A DNA stretch of 64,000 nt from NCBI GenBank assembly GCA_950295325.1, contig OX485806.1:560001-624000 (forward strand). Direction: 5' to 3'. Made by a program: the position numbers and the translations under genes. Origin of the DNA: Polytrichum commune. Its lineage: Eukaryota; Streptophyta; Polytrichopsida; Polytrichales; Polytrichaceae. Numbering within the stretch: the first letter of the stretch is position 1; every line of letters begins with the position of its first letter. The notes beneath the pieces are model-generated. The model saw nothing but the letters and a program-made list of their open reading frames with translations, had not been told where the DNA came from and did not search any database. Shown here in pieces: positions 60,717-64,000 of the stretch.

Positions 60717-62905
60717 TCACGTGAAGAGAGTTCTAGAATTCTTAGCTTGCCATCCACGCAGCGGGAGAAACAAGCCTTGCTTTCGGACAATACTTTGGCC
60801 CATGCTGCTCAGAAGGAACTTGAGAAACTCCTGCAAGGCAGCCGGCAGCGGCTGTTTCGGCACCTTGTTGACTACAAAGTATGTCAATCGACTGAGCGGA
60901 TAATCCGCGAGCGCCACAGCCTCGTAACTCGGCGGATAGAAAGTCCCGTTCGCTGCAGTGGTGATGGCGAGCGTTTTTACTGTTGTGTGGAGGTAGGACA
61001 TGCCCGTGTATCCCAGGCCGTTGGTGTCTGCTGCCACAGAGCCTACAATCGGGAACACTTCTACTCCGGCGGCCCAATGGAGATCCGTTCGCCACTCGCC
61101 TCTGCGACCTGTAGTAACGGAACGAAAGTATTAGAACTTCGGTGGAGACCGCAAAATTGCAAGTGCTCATCATTATCTCATCTTTGCGGCATGGCATCGT
61201 CATTTCAAATTTTGTACCCTGATCTTGTTGACTATACACGAAGGTCACTTGAAGGGGTCGTTACTGGCAACACAGGAAGAGGACTTTGACAGACTTTCTG
61301 CAGATGCATTGGTGTCATTTACATTACCATGATTAATTTGTTTACTGTGGAGCAGTCCACAAGCTTTTCAGGTATCCATTGGTGTAATGTTAGTGATTAG
61401 TTCGAATTCTGGATTGAAGTCCCTTTTAAATGCAATTCATCTTCATCTTGCGCCTGATACATGAGGTTGTCATTTGATTGGTGCCATCTAGCTACTCTTA
61501 TATCATTATTTTGATTTCTATAGAGAAACTTTCCACAACCGTTTCAGGTACATTTTGATGTAACGTAGGTTCTTAATTAGTTTGAATTCTGAATTGACGT
61601 CCATTTCAAAATGCAGGTGAAGTTGTGTTTTGTTCAAAGATATGCGAGGTGACCCGAAACACTGAGCACACGCTGGCGCACAAACTCCTCGAAGCCGCTC
61701 CACGGATGAACCGCATACACATTGATAGTTTTGTTGGCAAACTCGCCAGAGAGGCCGAGCTCGCCCCAGGTGCGTATTGGCGATCCTCCATGCCATCTCG
61801 TGGTGGAGAGTATCGAGTCGAGGTCCTTGTACGTGATCTTGTTGAGCGGGTTCTTCCCGTGGACGACGAAAGCTATGGAGTCTAGGAACCCAAACTGCCG
61901 GTACGTGCCACCTGCACAGCCGAGCAGAGTAGAATTTTGCATTTGAGGATGTCTCACAAGAGAGAAAAGAGTTATCTTCTGTAACGCTTTTGAAAAGTAG
62001 ACGATCCCGTTTTCAACAACGATTGGAACACCAAATTATTCAAAGAGGATGTTGTAACTAAGTCTGAACCTGAGATTGGCACACTCAGTGGATCGTAGCC
62101 GAATTTCGCACGGAAGTTCGTGATGTCTACAGGTCGAAGCTCCCGTGAGCTGAAAAGAACGTCGATGGTCTGGTTGATTAGCCGCGTGGCGCCGTAGGTG
62201 CCGTTGTAGGGGGGATTGAGCTCAATCGTCACCTCGGGGTACATCTTCATGACAACAGAATGAGAAAAAAATGACAAGACATACCTTCTGCGTCTACAAG
62301 TCTTAACAGTAAAACGGAGACGATAGATCCGAAATGGAAACTTCAGCTCACGGTTCGACGACTAAGGATTCTTGACTTACCAGCTTGAACTCAGCAATCC
62401 AGTGCTTCACGAGGCCAGGGCTTCATTGATACCTCACTAAGACGAAACTTACAAGACATAACTTCTGCATCTAGAATTTACAACACTAATACGAGAGGAC
62501 ATTGGTCACCTGGAAAATTCGGATTACGGCTTCAACGAGTTTCGATTCTCGACTTACCAGCTTGAACTCAGAGATCCAGCCCTTCACGAGGCCCGGGAGG
62601 ATGTCTGAAGTCGCTACCTTGTAATGGCCCTTCAAGGACTCTTTTGGTTTGGCCTGGTAATTGGGTAAGTCGTTATCGAGAGTTGGCTGAAGAAACTCAA
62701 GCGGAGGCAAAGGTCGTCCCTGCGCTGCGTCGAGAAGCTGTTGCGCATTTGTGAGAGGCACATGAACATCTTGCGCAGGCAGCGGCATGTAAACGAGAGG
62801 CCAGGATGCGTTACCTCCATCCGGTACAGCTAAGCTCACCGCTGTGCCTTTGCTGACCAATGTCATGGCATAGCTCAACATCAGCAGAGCAAAGAGTTCC
62901 ATCAT
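60717..62905 (-). CDS. Secreted PstS-like phosphate-binding-fold protein
   Basis: This is a periplasmic-binding-protein-type fold related to bacterial PstS, which captures phosphate for an ABC transporter. In a plant the ligand and role are unknown. Four exons join in phase on the minus strand: 62905-62558, 62244-62070, 61911-61654 and 61108-60717, giving 390 residues. The N terminus is a signal peptide (hydrophobic FALLMLSYAMTLV, residues 5-17, then small residues), and several NxT/S sites fit secretion. Domain landmarks are VATSDILPGLV (the family's first ligand loop), MYPEVTIELNPPYNGTYGA, INQTIDVLFSSREL, VPISGGTYRQFGFLDSIAFV, TWGELGL, HPWSGFEEFV (ligand loop, SGT in bacteria), GLGYTGMSYL, YPLSRLTYFVVN and LSSMGQSIVRKQGLFLPL. 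The bacterial phosphate-contacting Thr and Ser positions are partly changed. Introns 1 and 3 contain about 177-bp tandem duplications. Vascular seed plants are not known to me to have it; bryophytes, lycophytes and fungi do. Confidence 0.85.
61355..61620. repeat. Tandem duplication in intron 3 of the PstS-like gene
   Basis: Two direct copies are spaced 176-180 bp: tccacaagcttttcaggtat / tccacaaccgtttcaggtac and agttcgaattctggattga / agtttgaattctgaattga. The second copy ends next to the exon 3 edge. Confidence 0.65.
62276..62600 (-). repeat. Duplicated end of exon 1 with its splice donor, inside intron 1
   Basis: At about 62371-62415 the last 12 codons of exon 1 and the donor are repeated. 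On the minus strand it reads GLVKHWIAEFKL followed by gtaagtc, versus GLVKGWISEFKL and gtaagtc at the true exon end. The spacing is 177 bp. No acceptor of matching phase precedes the copy, so it is probably a decoy donor rather than an alternative exon. Confidence 0.75.
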
Positions 62906-64000
62906 TTCTCAATTGTATTCGGCTGGAGGTTCAATTCAGCAGACCTTCTCAATCCTGACCAAATTGGTGAAATTCACTTCTCCACTTGTCGATTATCTCC
63001 TGCTTGATCCTTTCACGCAAGAACCTCTTCCCTGCTCGATGAAGACAAATTCACGGCGGTAGGCTGTTCAGTGGCATCGTCAATTAACACTAAGGATGTA
63101 GGAAACTCCTGTCATCGAAATAATCAGGCATCGGAAATTCCTCGAAAATTTTCTAAAAACAACTGCGGGACCAGTTGATCTCGAGACTATAAAGAAGAAG
63201 GGTCTTGAACGGAACCGCAAGAATGCAAGCATGATAAAACATTTAGCCTCTGATACAGCCTTCGGGGATCGAGCGAGACGAAACGAAAGTAACTCACTCT
63301 CAACTTCTCAAGTTACCGGAGTCAACATCACCATGCAATATTAAAATAGTTTATTTCAGTTGACAAGTGCACCATAAAGTTACTGGAACAGTTGCAGGGT
63401 GCGCAGGAGTCGAATCGTGGGGTCCTTACATTGACAGTAGATATGGAACATGAAACATGCACATTGACAGTAGATATGGAATCTGAAACATGCAGGAAGC
63501 TTATTGTGTAGGCTCACATAATCTATTATCGCTTGCCAATGGTTTTGGCAGTGGACTGGCCTTCAATGAGGTAACCTGGGGGAGGGTCTACTGTAAATCT
63601 TGTGACGATTTCAGCGCACAGATTTTGTCATGGTCTGTATCTGAGTCAGCTTCCTGTCAGCTCCTGACGTTCTACGTTGACAGACTTCTATAGAAATCAT
63701 AAAGAAAAATTGCGCATTCATAAAGAAAGCAGGTTATAGAAACAGGTCAGACAATGCATATATCGTGCAGAATATGCTAATGTGGTTGCATTTTCCCAAA
63801 TGGCATCAATAGCGGGTGTTATCAGGGTTTTGTTTTTTATGAGGTTGTATGAGGATGTGCGTGTTGGATGCACAATGCAAAACGTAGAATGGCGTTTGGC
63901 TTTTCCTTTGCTGTATATAAATTTAAAGTTGGGGATAGGATGCAATATTTTCTTGAAAATTGTAGGTCACACAAGGGAGGAGCTATCAAAACTGATGTGT
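62906..64000. other. Upstream region of the PstS-like gene
   Basis: No gene. A 33-bp direct repeat (cattgacagtagatatggaa, twice) lies at 63429-63494. The promoter is not defined. Confidence 0.45.

Noticed and set aside
62371-62415. Duplicated exon 1 end as a mutually exclusive exon
   Set aside because: Upstream AG sites do not give the phase needed after exon 1, so only the donor is usable.
5530-62905. Possible phosphate theme: PHO80-like cyclin and PstS-like protein in one window
   Set aside because: They lie over 50 kb apart with unrelated genes between, and plant U-type cyclins are not established phosphate regulators in general; proximity is probably chance.
1-64000. tRNA, rRNA, CRISPR or bacterial operon signals
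   Set aside because: None recognised on either strand; the gene structures are eukaryotic.

Overview
This window looks like nuclear DNA of a seed-free land plant, most likely a bryophyte or a lycophyte. The support is: plant-type spliced genes with GT-AG introns, a plant-specific NEK kinase and a plant U-type cyclin, a secreted PstS-like protein containing introns, a gene that may be ciliary (only motile-sperm plants would need it), and long AT-rich spacers filled with small inverted-repeat transposons. The species cannot be fixed from the sequence alone. Gene density is low: five convincing protein genes in 64 kb.

Layout. 1-5.5 kb: repeats, including one miniature transposon nested in another, then the leader region of a U-type cyclin gene (+, 5530-6951, two coding exons). 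7-15.7 kb: no convincing gene, but a 350-bp foldback, a 147-bp tandem array and several miniature elements. 15.7-20.4 kb: an alpha/beta-hydrolase (lipase-like) gene on +, six exons recovered, 5' end not found. 24.4-28.9 kb: a four-exon gene on - for a 350-residue protein of unknown function. 29-51.8 kb: its upstream region, then a transposon graveyard with at least five miniature families, a decayed Tc1/mariner-like transposase and a SWIM zinc-finger relic. 51.8-59.5 kb: a complete NIMA-related kinase gene, 15 coding exons, 943 residues. 60.7-62.9 kb: a convergent four-exon gene on - for a secreted PstS-like phosphate-binding-fold protein of 390 residues. The spacer between these two convergent genes contains degenerate copies of coding sequence from both.

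The five genes do not form an obvious pathway. The most notable features are structural. Exon and intron pieces have been tandemly duplicated, carrying splice sites with them, in the cyclin and PstS-like genes. Repeats of one dispersed family lie inside introns of two different genes. One splice acceptor lies directly after a run of 19 G. One miniature element was caught inserted into another with an exact TAA target duplication. Exon boundaries were set by GT/AG sites, reading-frame phase and remembered family sequences; no transcript data were used.
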